DNA of 64,000 bases from NCBI RefSeq assembly GCF_044597725.1, contig NZ_CP139003.1, positions 682,001 through 746,000 on the forward strand, read 5' to 3'. The stretch comes from Bermanella sp044597725. GTDB taxonomy: Bacteria; Pseudomonadota; Gammaproteobacteria; Pseudomonadales; Oceanobacteraceae. The notes beneath the pieces were generated by a model. That model did not search any database and was not told the origin of the DNA. It saw only the letters and a list, made by a program, of their open reading frames with translations. Shown here in pieces: positions 37,145 to 46,328 of the stretch. The position numbers were made by a program, and so were the translations under genes. Each line of letters starts with the position of its first letter. The first letter of the stretch is position 1.

Positions 37145-38245
37145 ATGAGTCGTCCTACTCAAGCGGTTATTGATTTAGCTGCCCTGCGTCATAATTATCA
37201 ATTAGCTTGTTCGTTAGCGCCATCGTCAAAAACATTGGCGGTGGTTAAAGCGAATGCCTATGGACATGGCTCGGTGCAAGCGGCAAAAACACTAGAGCCT
37301 CTTGCTCCTGCGTTGGCAGTTGCCTGCATTGAAGAAGCCATTGAATTACGCGATGCAGGTATAAAAAAGCCTATATTATTATTGGAAGGACCATTTAGCT
37401 TTGGTGAAGTACAAATCGCCAGTGAGTTAGACTTTTGGTTGATGGTGGAAAACCATAATCATCTTGCCTTTATTGAAGAAAGTATTCGACAAAAAGCATT
37501 AAGTAAGCCCATTAGGTGTTGGCTAAAGCTTGATACAGGTATGCACCGTTTAGGTTTTCTTCCTCATGAGCTTGCATCGGTACATCAGCGTTTGGTTGAA
37601 TTTGATGCTGTGCAAAAGCCGGTTGTGGTCAGTACTCATTTTGCGAGTGCGGATGACCCCAAAAGTGATTTTACTCCACAGCAGATAAAAGTATTTCATG
37701 ATGCGACTGCGGGTCTTAATTGTGAGAGCAGTCTTTGTAATAGTGCCGGTATTATGGGGTGGTCTGAAGCCCATGGTAACTGGAATCGTCCGGGTTTTAT
37801 GATGTATGGAGCCAGCCCTTTTATTGAAGCCCAAGAGCATGCAGCTAAGCTTCAACCCGTTATGACATTGAAATCAAAGGTGATAAGTGTGCGCTCTGTA
37901 GAAAAAGGCGATACAGTCGGTTACGGACGTACATGGAAAGCAGAACGTGATAGCCAGATTGCAACGGTAACGGTCGGTTATGGCGATGGTTATCCCCGTC
38001 ACGCTCCTAGCGGCACGCCCATTTTAGTCAATGGCAAGCGCTGCACATTGGTGGGTAGAGTGAGCATGGATATGGTGACTGTTGATGTAACGGATATTGG
38101 GCCGGTTAATATTGGAGCCGATGTTGAGTGTTGGGGAAAACACTTATCGATAAACGAAGTGGCCGATTATATTGGTACGATTGGTTATGAGTTAATGACC
38201 CGTATGCCAGCCAGGGTGCCACGGGTCTATATTAACGCCAGTTAA
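37145..38245 (+). CDS. alr: Alanine racemase
   Basis: PLP enzyme interconverting L- and D-alanine. Lys35 in LAVVKANAYGHG is the PLP lysine; the second catalytic residue, Tyr, lies in the VGYGRTW segment, followed by VGYGDGYPRHAP and the C-terminal MDMVTVDVTD and TIGYELMTRMPARVPR. ATG 37145 has AGGAAG just upstream; an open frame of 19 codons upstream overlaps the transaminase gene and lacks family similarity. Length 366 aa. It could serve D-Ala catabolism, cell-wall supply, or both. Confidence 0.96.
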   Translation: MSRPTQAVIDLAALRHNYQLACSLAPSSKTLAVVKANAYGHGSVQAAKTLEPLAPALAVACIEEAIELRDAGIKKPILLLEGPFSFGEVQIASELDFWLMVENHNHLAFIEESIRQKALSKPIRCWLKLDTGMHRLGFLPHELASVHQRLVEFDAVQKPVVVSTHFASADDPKSDFTPQQIKVFHDATAGLNCESSLCNSAGIMGWSEAHGNWNRPGFMMYGASPFIEAQEHAAKLQPVMTLKSKVISVRSVEKGDTVGYGRTWKAERDSQIATVTVGYGDGYPRHAPSGTPILVNGKRCTLVGRVSMDMVTVDVTDIGPVNIGADVECWGKHLSINEVADYIGTIGYELMTRMPARVPRVYINAS

Positions 38246-38254
38246 GTTAATCGC

Positions 38255-39193
38255 CTATTTATAAGGGTTGGGGTCATCTGGGTTTTGTTGAGTTTTAAAG
38301 CGTTTGTGTAGCCAAAGGTACTGAGCCGGGTAGCGACGCAAAACGCTTTCTAACCAAGTGTTGTAATTACTCGCATCTTGCGCTTCATCGCCTGTGCGTG
38401 GCAGGGGCGGGTAAAACTCTAGGGTAAACGTCTGCCCATGTCCGTTACGATGATAACTATAGGGAATGATTTGCGCATTACCGCTTTCACTTAAAAAGGT
38501 TAGCCCGGTTACGGTGGCGGCTTGTTTATTGAAAAACGGGGCAAACACAGAATGACGACGCCCATAATCTTGGTCGGGGGCATACCACAACACCTCACCC
38601 CGTTTTAAACAGTTAATGAAACCTTTTACATCTTTTTTATGATAGGCATTTTCAACAAAGCGATATCGACCGCGCATCATAACGGCATTCATTAATTTGT
38701 TATCAAGTGGTCGATAGGTAACATTTAAATCACAAACTAGGCTGGTTAAGGCACCGGCTAGATCAAGAATACTAAAGTGTGCTCCTGCCATTACAACACC
38801 TTGGCCAGATTCCAAAACCGCATCTAAATGGTGTTTTCCTTTAACCTCAAGGTTGGGTTTAAACGCTTTGTAATCTCTAAACCAAGCCGTACCGCTATCA
38901 AGATAACCTTGCATATTTTCGTGAAAGATTTGTTTTACCAGTTTTTCTTTTTCTGTTGGTGAAAGTTCTGGAAAACAAATTTCAATATTCACTTGTGCAA
39001 TGCGGCGGCGTTTTTTCGCCAAATGGTAGGTTAAAAATGCAAGCCCACGGCTTATTTGCCACTGAACAGAAAATGGAAACAAGCTGGCCAGCCATAGAAA
39101 ACCAATGAATAGCCAAACACCCCAATACTTAGGTGCAAGGTACTCCACTTTTAATAGACGAGTATCTTCAATACGATTAAGTGATTTATTCAT
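38255..39193 (-). CDS. LpxL/HtrB-type lipid A acyltransferase
   Basis: Inner-membrane lysophospholipid-acyltransferase-family enzyme, predicted to add a secondary acyl chain to Kdo2-lipid A. One membrane helix near the N-terminus (about residues 22-42), the catalytic HX4D motif as HFSILD in MAGAHFSILDLAGAL (about 122-136), then APDQDYGRRHSVFAPFF (about 195-211) and the C-terminal YLWLHKRFKT. ATG 39193 overlaps the hldE stop by eight bases; a longer frame exists but lies inside hldE. 312 residues, the normal size. The acyl chain specificity cannot be told. Confidence 0.9.
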   Translation of the reverse strand: MNKSLNRIEDTRLLKVEYLAPKYWGVWLFIGFLWLASLFPFSVQWQISRGLAFLTYHLAKKRRRIAQVNIEICFPELSPTEKEKLVKQIFHENMQGYLDSGTAWFRDYKAFKPNLEVKGKHHLDAVLESGQGVVMAGAHFSILDLAGALTSLVCDLNVTYRPLDNKLMNAVMMRGRYRFVENAYHKKDVKGFINCLKRGEVLWYAPDQDYGRRHSVFAPFFNKQAATVTGLTFLSESGNAQIIPYSYHRNGHGQTFTLEFYPPLPRTGDEAQDASNYNTWLESVLRRYPAQYLWLHKRFKTQQNPDDPNPYK

Positions 39194-40616
39194 TATGCTG
39201 CTTAATGCTGTTAATGATATTAGTTGTGCTACAACCTTCTTCAAAATTGAGCACCTGAACTTGGCCGCCATTGGCTAACACTTCTTGTGCGCCAGCAATG
39301 TCTTCTACTTTGTAATCACCGCCTTTAACTAAAATGTTGGGCAGGAGTTTAGCGATGAGTCGTTGAGGTGTGTCTTCAGAAAAGGGCACCACGTAGTCTA
39401 CACTGGCTAAACCGGCTAATACATCCATGCGGTGTTCAGTATTATTTATGGGACGGTCTGGTCCTTTTAAGCGTTTCACTGAGTCATCAGTATTGACCGC
39501 CACAATTAAACGATCACCTAGTTTTTTGGCTTGCTTTAAGTAACTTACATGACCCGGATGCAAGATATCAAAGCATCCATTTGTCATGACTAGGGTTTCA
39601 CCGTCAGCTTTGGCTTGCGCTATAACAGCCAGCAGATCATTTTCATCCATGATGCCGTCATGGGCTTTGGCATCGGCCTTGGCGGCTTTGCGTAACTCCG
39701 ATAGGCTAACCGTTGCCGTACCAAGTTTGGCAACGACCAATGCCGCTGCAGTATTGGCAAGTGCTGTTGCTTGAGGGAAATCACTGCCCGCCGCAATGGC
39801 TGCTGCCAAGACGCTTATGACCGTATCACCTGCACCAGTGACATCGTAAACTTCCTGCGCAGTGGCGGCTAAATGAACCGGCTGCTTACCTTTTTGCAAA
39901 AGCGTCATACCTTTTTCACTGCGAGTGACTAACAACGCTTCAAGGTCTAATTCACTCAACAGTGCAAAGCCTTTGCTGAGTAGTTCTGCTTCATCTTTGC
40001 AGGGGCCAACCACGCCTTCGAATTCAGACATATTTGGGGTGATTAGACTCGCTCCGCGATAACGAGAAAAATCGCTGCCTTTGGGGTCAATCAGAATGGT
40101 TTTACCAGCTTTGCGAGCGACGTCGATAAACTGCTCAATATTATGCAAAGCGCCTTTGCCGTAATCACTGAACACAACAACTTGGTAGTTTTTCACTTCT
40201 TGGGCAAAACTATCGAGCAAAGCTTGGTTATCAACATTGTGAAAGTGTTCTTCGAAGTCCAGTCGAATCAGTTGCTGGTGGCGGCTGAGTACTCTTAGCT
40301 TGGTAATTGTGGGGTGGGATTCAATACGAGTAAAAGCGCGCTTAATAAGCGGGTGTTCAAGGGCGTTTTCTAAAATAGTGGCATTGCTGTCATTACCTAC
40401 TAGGCCAAGAATACCGGCACTTGCCGTTAGGCTTGCGATATTTAGGGCAACATTACCCGCGCCCCCAGCGCGATCTTCGATATCATTGACGTTAACCACA
40501 GGAACGGGCGCCTCAGGACTAATTCGAGACGTTGGTCCGCTCCAGTAGCGGTCAAGCATTACATCGCCCACGACTAAAATGCGGGCTTCACTAAAGTTTG
40601 GAATCGACAGCGTCAT
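39186..40616 (-). CDS. hldE: Bifunctional heptose-7-phosphate kinase / heptose-1-phosphate adenylyltransferase
   Basis: Supplies ADP-heptose for the LPS inner core. The N-terminal ribokinase-fold kinase has VVGDVMLDRYWSGPTSRISP and the catalytic DVTGAGDTVISVLAAA. The C-terminal nucleotidyltransferase has the HxGH motif in TNGCFDILHPGHVSYLKQAK (about residues 345-364). A GTG four codons upstream is possible, but MTLSIPNFSEARILV aligns with family N-termini; 476 residues is normal. Downstream acyltransferase overlap suggests one envelope transcript. Confidence 0.97.
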   Translation of the reverse strand: MTLSIPNFSEARILVVGDVMLDRYWSGPTSRISPEAPVPVVNVNDIEDRAGGAGNVALNIASLTASAGILGLVGNDSNATILENALEHPLIKRAFTRIESHPTITKLRVLSRHQQLIRLDFEEHFHNVDNQALLDSFAQEVKNYQVVVFSDYGKGALHNIEQFIDVARKAGKTILIDPKGSDFSRYRGASLITPNMSEFEGVVGPCKDEAELLSKGFALLSELDLEALLVTRSEKGMTLLQKGKQPVHLAATAQEVYDVTGAGDTVISVLAAAIAAGSDFPQATALANTAAALVVAKLGTATVSLSELRKAAKADAKAHDGIMDENDLLAVIAQAKADGETLVMTNGCFDILHPGHVSYLKQAKKLGDRLIVAVNTDDSVKRLKGPDRPINNTEHRMDVLAGLASVDYVVPFSEDTPQRLIAKLLPNILVKGGDYKVEDIAGAQEVLANGGQVQVLNFEEGCSTTNIINSIKQHNE

Positions 40617-40732
40617 GGATTCATCCACAAAAATATTTCTTATTAATCCCCTATAGTATCATGCCCACTGCGTTGTGCCATCTTACCCTCTGTTTCAATT
40701 TACTAAAACAAACAGTCAAATACGCACATTAC

Positions 40733-40741
40733 TGGTAGAAT
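40733..40741 (+). promoter_or_regulatory. Candidate extended -10 promoter for waaA
   Basis: TG-G-TAGAAT (40733-40741) is an extended -10 element 30 bases before the waaA start in the hldE/waaA divergent gap. No convincing -35 box. Confidence 0.4.
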
Positions 40742-40770
40742 AGGGGATAAATTAAGGATTGAGTTTTTGC

Positions 40771-42054
40771 ATGGCCCGATATTTATACAGCATTGTATTT
40801 ACTTTGTTATTACCCGTAATAGTTGTGCGATTAATGTTACGCGCACGTAAAGCACCGGCCTACAGCAAACGCTGGTGGCAGCGCTTTGGTATATTCAAAG
40901 GCCCTAAGCAATGCATGCAAAAACAAGGTGGCATTTGGTTCCATACGGTTAGTGTGGGTGAGTTCATGGCGGCGGCTGCTATGATCGAAGATGTCATGAA
41001 GCGCTACCCTGAAAAGCTCATTACTATTACCACAACAACCCCAACGGGCAGCGAGCAAGTGCAAAAACGGTTTGCAGCAGCTTTAGGTAAGCAGGTTTTT
41101 CATGTTTACCTGCCCTACGATTTGCCTATTTTTTTGAATCGCTTTTTATCCAAGGTTTCCCCTCAGTTATTGGTCATCTTAGAGACAGAGCTATGGCCTA
41201 ATCTAATTCATTGCAGCAAGAAAGCGGGCTGCAAGGTTATGGTTGTCAATGCGCGACTCAGCGAAAAAAGTGCAAAGGGGTATCACAAGGTACGTCTATT
41301 AAGCCAACCTATGTTGCAGCAGATTGATCAGCTCGCCGTGCAAAATAGCAAAGACGCTGAGCGTTTTAAAAATCTTGGCATGCCAGCCAGTAAACTACAG
41401 GTAACGGGTAGTATTAAATTTGATTTAACCATTGATGATGGGGTGATTGAACGTGGCCGCGAATGGCGAAATAAGTGGGGAAGCGAACGCCCTGTTATTT
41501 GTGTGGCCAGTACTCATGAAGGTGAAGATAGCCTAGCACTACGCGAATTCAAATTCATACGGGAGGCAATCCCTGATGCCTTGCTGGTTCTGGTGCCGCG
41601 CCATCCCGAGCGTTTTGACTCTGTCGCAATTGAGGCAAAAATATTGGGCTGGGAGCTGGCGAGAAAGAGTTCCGATAATATAAACCAACGCTCACAGGTT
41701 ATATTGGTGGATACCATGGGAGAGCTATTGGATTTCCTGGCGGCCAGTGATATCTGTGTAATGGGTGGGAGTTTTGTTGATACAGGGGCCCATAATCCGC
41801 TGGAACCCGCGGCGTTATCAGTGCCTATTATTATGGGGCCAAGCCAGTTTAATTTTGCGGTTATTTGCCAACAGTTAGAACAAGCGGGCGGCTTGAGAAC
41901 AATTAAAGCCAGCCAACTGGATACTACGATTATCGAATGGTTGAAAGATGCCGAATTACGCCAGCGTAAAGGTGAGGCGGCGAAACAAGTGATGGAAGCC
42001 AATCGTGGCGCGAAGCAGTACGTATTGAGGTTGATTGAGCAGCAGTTGAATTAG
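40771..42054 (+). CDS. waaA: Kdo transferase (3-deoxy-D-manno-octulosonic acid transferase)
   Basis: Membrane-anchored GT30-family glycosyltransferase that adds Kdo to lipid IVA. An N-terminal helix (about 1-22) is followed by RARKAPAYSKRWWQRFG, IWFHTVSVGEFMAA (acceptor-site Glu), TTTTPTGSEQVQKRF, LVILETELWPNLI, and in the C-terminal half CVASTHEGEDSLAL, VLVPRHPERFD and MGGSFVDTGAHNPLEPAAL. The open frame begins at a TTG four codons upstream, directly after AAGGA. ATG 40771 better matches family N-termini, though its spacing to AAGGA is long (12 bases). 427 residues. Confidence 0.95.
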   Translation: MARYLYSIVFTLLLPVIVVRLMLRARKAPAYSKRWWQRFGIFKGPKQCMQKQGGIWFHTVSVGEFMAAAAMIEDVMKRYPEKLITITTTTPTGSEQVQKRFAAALGKQVFHVYLPYDLPIFLNRFLSKVSPQLLVILETELWPNLIHCSKKAGCKVMVVNARLSEKSAKGYHKVRLLSQPMLQQIDQLAVQNSKDAERFKNLGMPASKLQVTGSIKFDLTIDDGVIERGREWRNKWGSERPVICVASTHEGEDSLALREFKFIREAIPDALLVLVPRHPERFDSVAIEAKILGWELARKSSDNINQRSQVILVDTMGELLDFLAASDICVMGGSFVDTGAHNPLEPAALSVPIIMGPSQFNFAVICQQLEQAGGLRTIKASQLDTTIIEWLKDAELRQRKGEAAKQVMEANRGAKQYVLRLIEQQLN

Positions 42055-42066
42055 TTAAAGGTATTC

Positions 42067-42849
42067 TTAGTAGCCTTTAACGCTGTAATCAATTTCAAAA
42101 TCAATGTGTTCAACACGACTGATACCCGTCTCTACATGGCCGTCATCGTGTAACTCCATCCAACGATAGCCAGGGCCCTCGCGGTCCACATCAAAGTCCT
42201 CCGATTCTGGAGTAAATTGCACGCAGGTAGATGGGGTAGATATGAAACGCACTCCATTAATGGTTTGATCGCTATCCTGATGCACATGCCCCCAAAGTAC
42301 TACTCGCACATTGTTGTATTGAGCAATAATTTTGTGGAAGGTATCGCTGTTGCGTATTTGTTGCGTATCCAGCCATTTACAATCCATGGAAATAGGGTGG
42401 TGATGCATTGTGATAAGTGTGTGGGTATCGGGGTTTTGCTTGAGTGTTTGTTCAAGTAAGTCTAACTGCTTGGCCGAAAAGTTACCGCCTACCGCGCCTG
42501 GAACTTGGCTATCGAGCATAATGATCTGCCAATTACCTAGGTTAATAACGGGGGCCATTTCGTTGTCTTCGCTAACAACCTTAACCATGTTAGGGCGATG
42601 GTCATGGTTACCCGGAATCCAGTATTGAGGTTTGCCATCTTTTGCCAATACATCTTTAAGGTGTTGGTAGGATTCAATGGTGCCGTCTTGGCTAAGATCG
42701 CCGGTGCATAAATAGAAGTCGAAGCTTGCTTGTTCTTGGTGGAGTTTTTCAAGCACAGCATCAAGACTGTACTGGGTATCCATACCGAGTAGCTTGCCTG
42801 GTTTGGTACTGAATAGATGACAATCAGTAATCTGAATAAATTTATGCAT
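42067..42849 (-). CDS. cpdA: 3',5'-cyclic-AMP phosphodiesterase CpdA
   Basis: Calcineurin-like metallophosphoesterase that hydrolyses cAMP to 5'-AMP. All five metal-binding blocks are present: QITDCHLF (about residue 7), GDLSQDG, GNHDHRP, TMHHHPI and WGHVHQD. Length 260 aa. GGAAGA lies seven bases before the ATG. The gene sits with yqiB and nudF as in E. coli; a 136-bp gap separates it from yqiB. Confidence 0.94.
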   Translation of the reverse strand: MHKFIQITDCHLFSTKPGKLLGMDTQYSLDAVLEKLHQEQASFDFYLCTGDLSQDGTIESYQHLKDVLAKDGKPQYWIPGNHDHRPNMVKVVSEDNEMAPVINLGNWQIIMLDSQVPGAVGGNFSAKQLDLLEQTLKQNPDTHTLITMHHHPISMDCKWLDTQQIRNSDTFHKIIAQYNNVRVVLWGHVHQDSDQTINGVRFISTPSTCVQFTPESEDFDVDREGPGYRWMELHDDGHVETGISRVEHIDFEIDYSVKGY

Positions 42850-42985
42850 GTGCTGTTCTTCCTAACCCGTCCTTGGGGCGAAGTAATCGCCTATTTACTT
42901 GGTAACCCTTATAACATCAAGAGGGTCGCCTGTTTAATATTTTAGCACTATATAGTTAACAGCCTAGCCACTTCTAGTGCTCGAG

Positions 42986-43450
42986 TCACATTTTTGCCCT
43001 ATTAGGGACAAAATTTAGCTCAATATTGGCTTTTCCGTGTTCTAAGCAGTGTTCGAGCCATTCACCTAAAAAGGCATTGATTTGCTGCTTTTCGTCTGGG
43101 TGGTGCATATGTTCGTTTGGATAGTGATAAATGCCATTAAATCTATGGTAAGTATCATAGCGAATCACTTCTGCCATACGTACATCTTGGTATAGGCGAA
43201 CCTCCATAGAAGGGGGGTTAAGATAATCATGCAGGCGACTGGTTTGCTCAACTAAAATAGTGAGCGTGTATTTGAATTGCTCCGTAATCGTAAGGCGAAT
43301 GGCGGTATGATTGGTACCTTCCATAAAATACACATGGCGACCATGGCCCGCAGCCATATCCGGCAATAAGCGCATAAGACGGGCAAAGTTGGCTTCGCAA
43401 ACACTGGCCATGCCGCTTAAATCGGGAACATATGGGTTGGCAAAACTCAT
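42986..43450 (-). CDS. yqiB: DUF1249 protein YqiB
   Basis: Conserved gammaproteobacterial protein (154 aa) of unknown biochemical role; in E. coli it lies between nudF and cpdA. Seen here: a leading segment YVPDLSGMASVCEANFARLM, a central EVRLYQDVRMAEVIRYD, and YPNEHMHHPDEKQQINAFLGEWLEHCL at about residues 112-138. No membrane segment or signal peptide. The start overlaps the nudF stop by four bases, so co-translation is likely. Confidence 0.92.
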   Translation of the reverse strand: MSFANPYVPDLSGMASVCEANFARLMRLLPDMAAGHGRHVYFMEGTNHTAIRLTITEQFKYTLTILVEQTSRLHDYLNPPSMEVRLYQDVRMAEVIRYDTYHRFNGIYHYPNEHMHHPDEKQQINAFLGEWLEHCLEHGKANIELNFVPNRAKM

Positions 43451-44055
43451 AACCTTCCTTTTAGTAGAGCTAGCTCAAGCCATTGTAGTGCAATAACCGT
43501 TGCCGCATTGTTTATTTCGCCACTCTCTACGGCAGAAAAGGCCGTTTGGCTCTTTATTTTATGAATCTTTATATCTTCGCCTTCTGACGCTAAGCCATGA
43601 ATGCCTTCGATATGAGTACTGTCGAGCTCGGTGTAAAATAGGTGCATTTTTTCATCTGTACCGCCTGGGCTTACCAAATACTCACATATGGGCTGTAGGG
43701 CTTTAATATGAGCGCCACTTTCTTCTTCAGCTTCGCGAATGGCGACATCTTCTGCGGTTTCTCCGGTCTCGATCATACCGGCGACAATTTCGAATACCCA
43801 CGGGCTTTCTTCTTCCAGTGCACCAATACGGAACTGCTCGGTGAGGATGACCAAATCGCGTGCTTTATCGTACATTAATACACCTACAGCAGGACCGCGA
43901 TCAAAGCGCTCCCTTTGCAATTCTGGTCCCCAGCCCCCTTCAAACAAGCGGTGGCAAACAGTGAAGCGTGTCATTTTAAAAAAACCATCAAAGCAGCGTT
44001 CTTTTTGTTTTATATCGATATCTTGTTGTGTATAGCTATGGATAAGATTCTGCAT
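43447..44055 (-). CDS. nudF: ADP-ribose pyrophosphatase
   Basis: Nudix hydrolase that splits ADP-ribose to AMP and ribose 5-phosphate. The full Nudix box GX5EX7REUXEEXG is seen as GMIETGETAEDVAIREAEEESG (quoted in parts: G-M-I-E-T-G-E and REAEEESG). The chosen ATG 44055 gives MQNLIHSYTQQD; the GTG 12 bases upstream is less likely. 202 residues, the family norm. Divergent from tolC across about 155 bp. Confidence 0.94.
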   Translation of the reverse strand: MQNLIHSYTQQDIDIKQKERCFDGFFKMTRFTVCHRLFEGGWGPELQRERFDRGPAVGVLMYDKARDLVILTEQFRIGALEEESPWVFEIVAGMIETGETAEDVAIREAEEESGAHIKALQPICEYLVSPGGTDEKMHLFYTELDSTHIEGIHGLASEGEDIKIHKIKSQTAFSAVESGEINNAATVIALQWLELALLKGRL

Positions 44056-44210
44056 AAATATCACCAATAAAAGACGTTAATAAGCGTTTGTATCACTGCT
44101 GCAACAATATGTTGTATTAGTGTTTTCTAATGTATGCTTCCAGAATGCACAATATGTGGTTAGAATCCCACTCTATTATTCACGCGACTTCAGCTTTAAC
44201 AGGATGTGTC

Positions 44211-45554
44211 ATGAAAAACCCCGCAATTGTTAGTCAAAAGGGCTTGCTAAAAAGTCTGATGTTAACTGTCGCAATGTCCACCGGTTCAATGGTGACACAT
44301 GCAACGGACTTAAAAAATGTATTTGAGCAAGCACTCATTAATGATCCTCAGTTGGCATCAGAAATTGCCACAGCGAATGCTAATCGCCAATCTGCAGGAT
44401 TAGCTCGCCAAGCGGTATTACCAACATTAAACTTTACCGCCGAAACTGGGTCAGCTTCATTCGAAGTGAATAACGTTGAGGTTGATGGTGACCGCACAAG
44501 CTACGGCTTGCAATTAAGCCAAACCTTATTGGCTCCCGCCCAGTGGTACAGCTATGGTGCAGCCAGTGCAACTACCGACAAAGCTGAAATTGAGCTTCGC
44601 CAAGCTGAGCAAAACTTGGTGGTGCGTATTGCCGAGGCCTATTTTAATGTACTGCGTGCTAATGCAACACTAGCATCTGCAAAGGCACAAGAAGCAGCAG
44701 TAAAACGCCAGTTAGAGCAAACCCAGCAACGCTTTAAAGTAGGCTTAATTGCCATTACTGAAGTACATGAAGCTCAGGCCATTTATGACTCTGCTACGGT
44801 TGAGCTAATTGCTGCGGAAAGCCAACTGGATGTAGGATTTGAATCGTTAGCTCTTTTAACGGGCGAACGTTATGACCGTATTAGTACGCTTAAAACTGAA
44901 ATTCCTCTGTTAGGCCCCAATTCGGCTAGCCGTGAAGAATGGGAAAGAAAAGCCTTACAGCAAAACCTTGATGTGCTTATTGCACAAAAATCTGAGCTAG
45001 CGGCACAGCATAATCATAAATCAAAAATCTCTGAACACTTACCAACGGTTAATTTAGTGGGTAGTTATACTGTTGATAACAGCGATGTAGGTCTGCGAGC
45101 CCCTGGCGAAGATGTCACTTCAACCTATGTTGGGGTGCAACTAGAAGTGCCGTTGTTCACAGGTGGGGCCACTTGGGCAGGACAAAAACAAGCATATTAT
45201 CAACGGCAAGCGGCAGAAAAAGGTTTGGAAGCAGCACAACGTGGTGCGAGCTTAAGTGTCCGTTCATTGTTTCGTCAGCTTGAAGCAGACATTGCTCGCA
45301 TAAAAGCACGTAAGCAGGCTCAGGTGAGTGCGCAAAGTGCTATGGAAGCGACACAAACAGGTTATGAAGTGGGTACACGTAACATTGTTGAAGTATTGCA
45401 AGCGCAACTAGCTGTGTTTAGTGCGCAGCGTGATTATGCATTCGCGCGCTATGACTATGTTATTAATCTGCTTAAATTCCGCCAAGCAGTGGGCGAGCTA
45501 TCGTTGGCCGATATCGAAGAAGTGAATGGCTGGTTACAAGCTACAGAGTCTTAA
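44211..45554 (+). CDS. tolC: TolC-family outer-membrane efflux channel
   Basis: Outer-membrane trimeric channel for tripartite efflux pumps and type I secretion. Start ATG 44211 with AGGAT six bases upstream; a signal peptide ends near residue 31 (MVTHA-TDLKN). Two repeats of the outer-membrane efflux domain follow, with long helical stretches (LASAKAQEAAVKRQLEQTQQ, VRSLFRQLEADIARIKARKQ) and the second-repeat motif GTRNIVEVLQAQ. 447 residues, a normal size. An open frame of 27 more codons upstream lacks a signal-like start. Confidence 0.93.
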   Translation: MKNPAIVSQKGLLKSLMLTVAMSTGSMVTHATDLKNVFEQALINDPQLASEIATANANRQSAGLARQAVLPTLNFTAETGSASFEVNNVEVDGDRTSYGLQLSQTLLAPAQWYSYGAASATTDKAEIELRQAEQNLVVRIAEAYFNVLRANATLASAKAQEAAVKRQLEQTQQRFKVGLIAITEVHEAQAIYDSATVELIAAESQLDVGFESLALLTGERYDRISTLKTEIPLLGPNSASREEWERKALQQNLDVLIAQKSELAAQHNHKSKISEHLPTVNLVGSYTVDNSDVGLRAPGEDVTSTYVGVQLEVPLFTGGATWAGQKQAYYQRQAAEKGLEAAQRGASLSVRSLFRQLEADIARIKARKQAQVSAQSAMEATQTGYEVGTRNIVEVLQAQLAVFSAQRDYAFARYDYVINLLKFRQAVGELSLADIEEVNGWLQATES

Positions 45555-45560
45555 GTTACA

Positions 45561-45594
45561 AACCTTACGCCTGTTGCAAAACAGGCGTAAGGTT
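45561..45594. terminator. 15-bp perfect hairpin with GCAA tetraloop between convergent tolC and binding-protein genes
   Basis: AACCTTACGCCTGTT (45561-45575) pairs exactly with 45580-45594 around GCAA, a GNRA tetraloop. It begins six bases after the tolC stop and ends five bases before the convergent gene's stop. There is no T-tract, so it may be a 3'-end stabiliser shared by both mRNAs. Confidence 0.6.
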
Positions 45595-45599
45595 AGCAA

Positions 45600-46328
45600 T
45601 TACAGCCCATATTTCTGTAAGATTTTATCAAACGTACCATTGGCTTTAATTTCTTTTAAGCCCTTATTGAAAGCATTAATTATTTCTTCCCCACGGTCGT
45701 TGGCCAGACCGGATGTTACATAAAGTTGATTCTCTGATAAGTTTTTCTTACTAAAACGAAAATCGCTTGGGTCAAGCCGAGTTTCTTTAATTTGTGATTT
45801 GGCGACTACTTCATCTTCTATTGTCATATCAATGCGATTCGCCAATACTTTGCGCAGGTTAGTGGGCGTATCTTTGGCTTCTTCTCGTGTAAAATGCGTT
45901 GCATTCAAAAATTCATCGCCGTAGCCATAATCTTTTACTATTCCTACAGTTTTGCCTTTTAAGCTCTGCAAACCATCGAAGCGAAAGTCGTTATTGGCAC
46001 GCATGATAAATTTAAGTTTATTGCTTAAGTAGGCGTCGCTATAACGTAAAAATTTGGTTCGTTCCTCTGTATGCCATGTGGCGACAAGAACATCGATTTC
46101 TCCTTGGCGCACCATTTCAATCGATCTGGCCCAAGGCATAATGGACATACGTAGCGTATAGCCTTGAGTACGCAATGCCTCTTGCACCACATCCACTGAG
46201 AGACCTGCATCGCGGACGTTACCTGACTGCACAAAAGGCGGCCAAGGATCTTGGGTAGCCGTGACAACAGTGTTAGCCCAGCTTACCGGGCAAGCAAAAA
46301 CAACAGCTAGAGCGAAGTAACGTAGCAT
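45600..46328 (-). CDS. Periplasmic solute-binding protein, family 3 (polar amino-acid type)
   Basis: Signal peptide MLRYFALAVVFACPVSWA, then a family 3 extracellular solute-binding fold: ATQDPWPPFVQ (ligand region), GLSVDVVQEALRTQG, MPWARSIEMVRQGEIDVLVATWHTEER (residues about 62-88), LKGKTVGIVKDYGYGD, and the C-terminal IINAFNKGLKEIKANGTFDKI. 242 residues. AGAGGTGA precedes the start by six bases. No permease or ATPase genes are adjacent, so it is an orphan; it may be part of a distant ABC system or a sensor-type binding protein. Ligand unknown. Confidence 0.85.
   Translation of the reverse strand: MLRYFALAVVFACPVSWANTVVTATQDPWPPFVQSGNVRDAGLSVDVVQEALRTQGYTLRMSIMPWARSIEMVRQGEIDVLVATWHTEERTKFLRYSDAYLSNKLKFIMRANNDFRFDGLQSLKGKTVGIVKDYGYGDEFLNATHFTREEAKDTPTNLRKVLANRIDMTIEDEVVAKSQIKETRLDPSDFRFSKKNLSENQLYVTSGLANDRGEEIINAFNKGLKEIKANGTFDKILQKYGL

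Noticed and set aside
42054..42081. Terminator between convergent waaA and cpdA
   Set aside because: GTTAAAGG and CCTTTAAC can pair, but the loop is 12 bases, the stem is weak and it runs into cpdA coding sequence.
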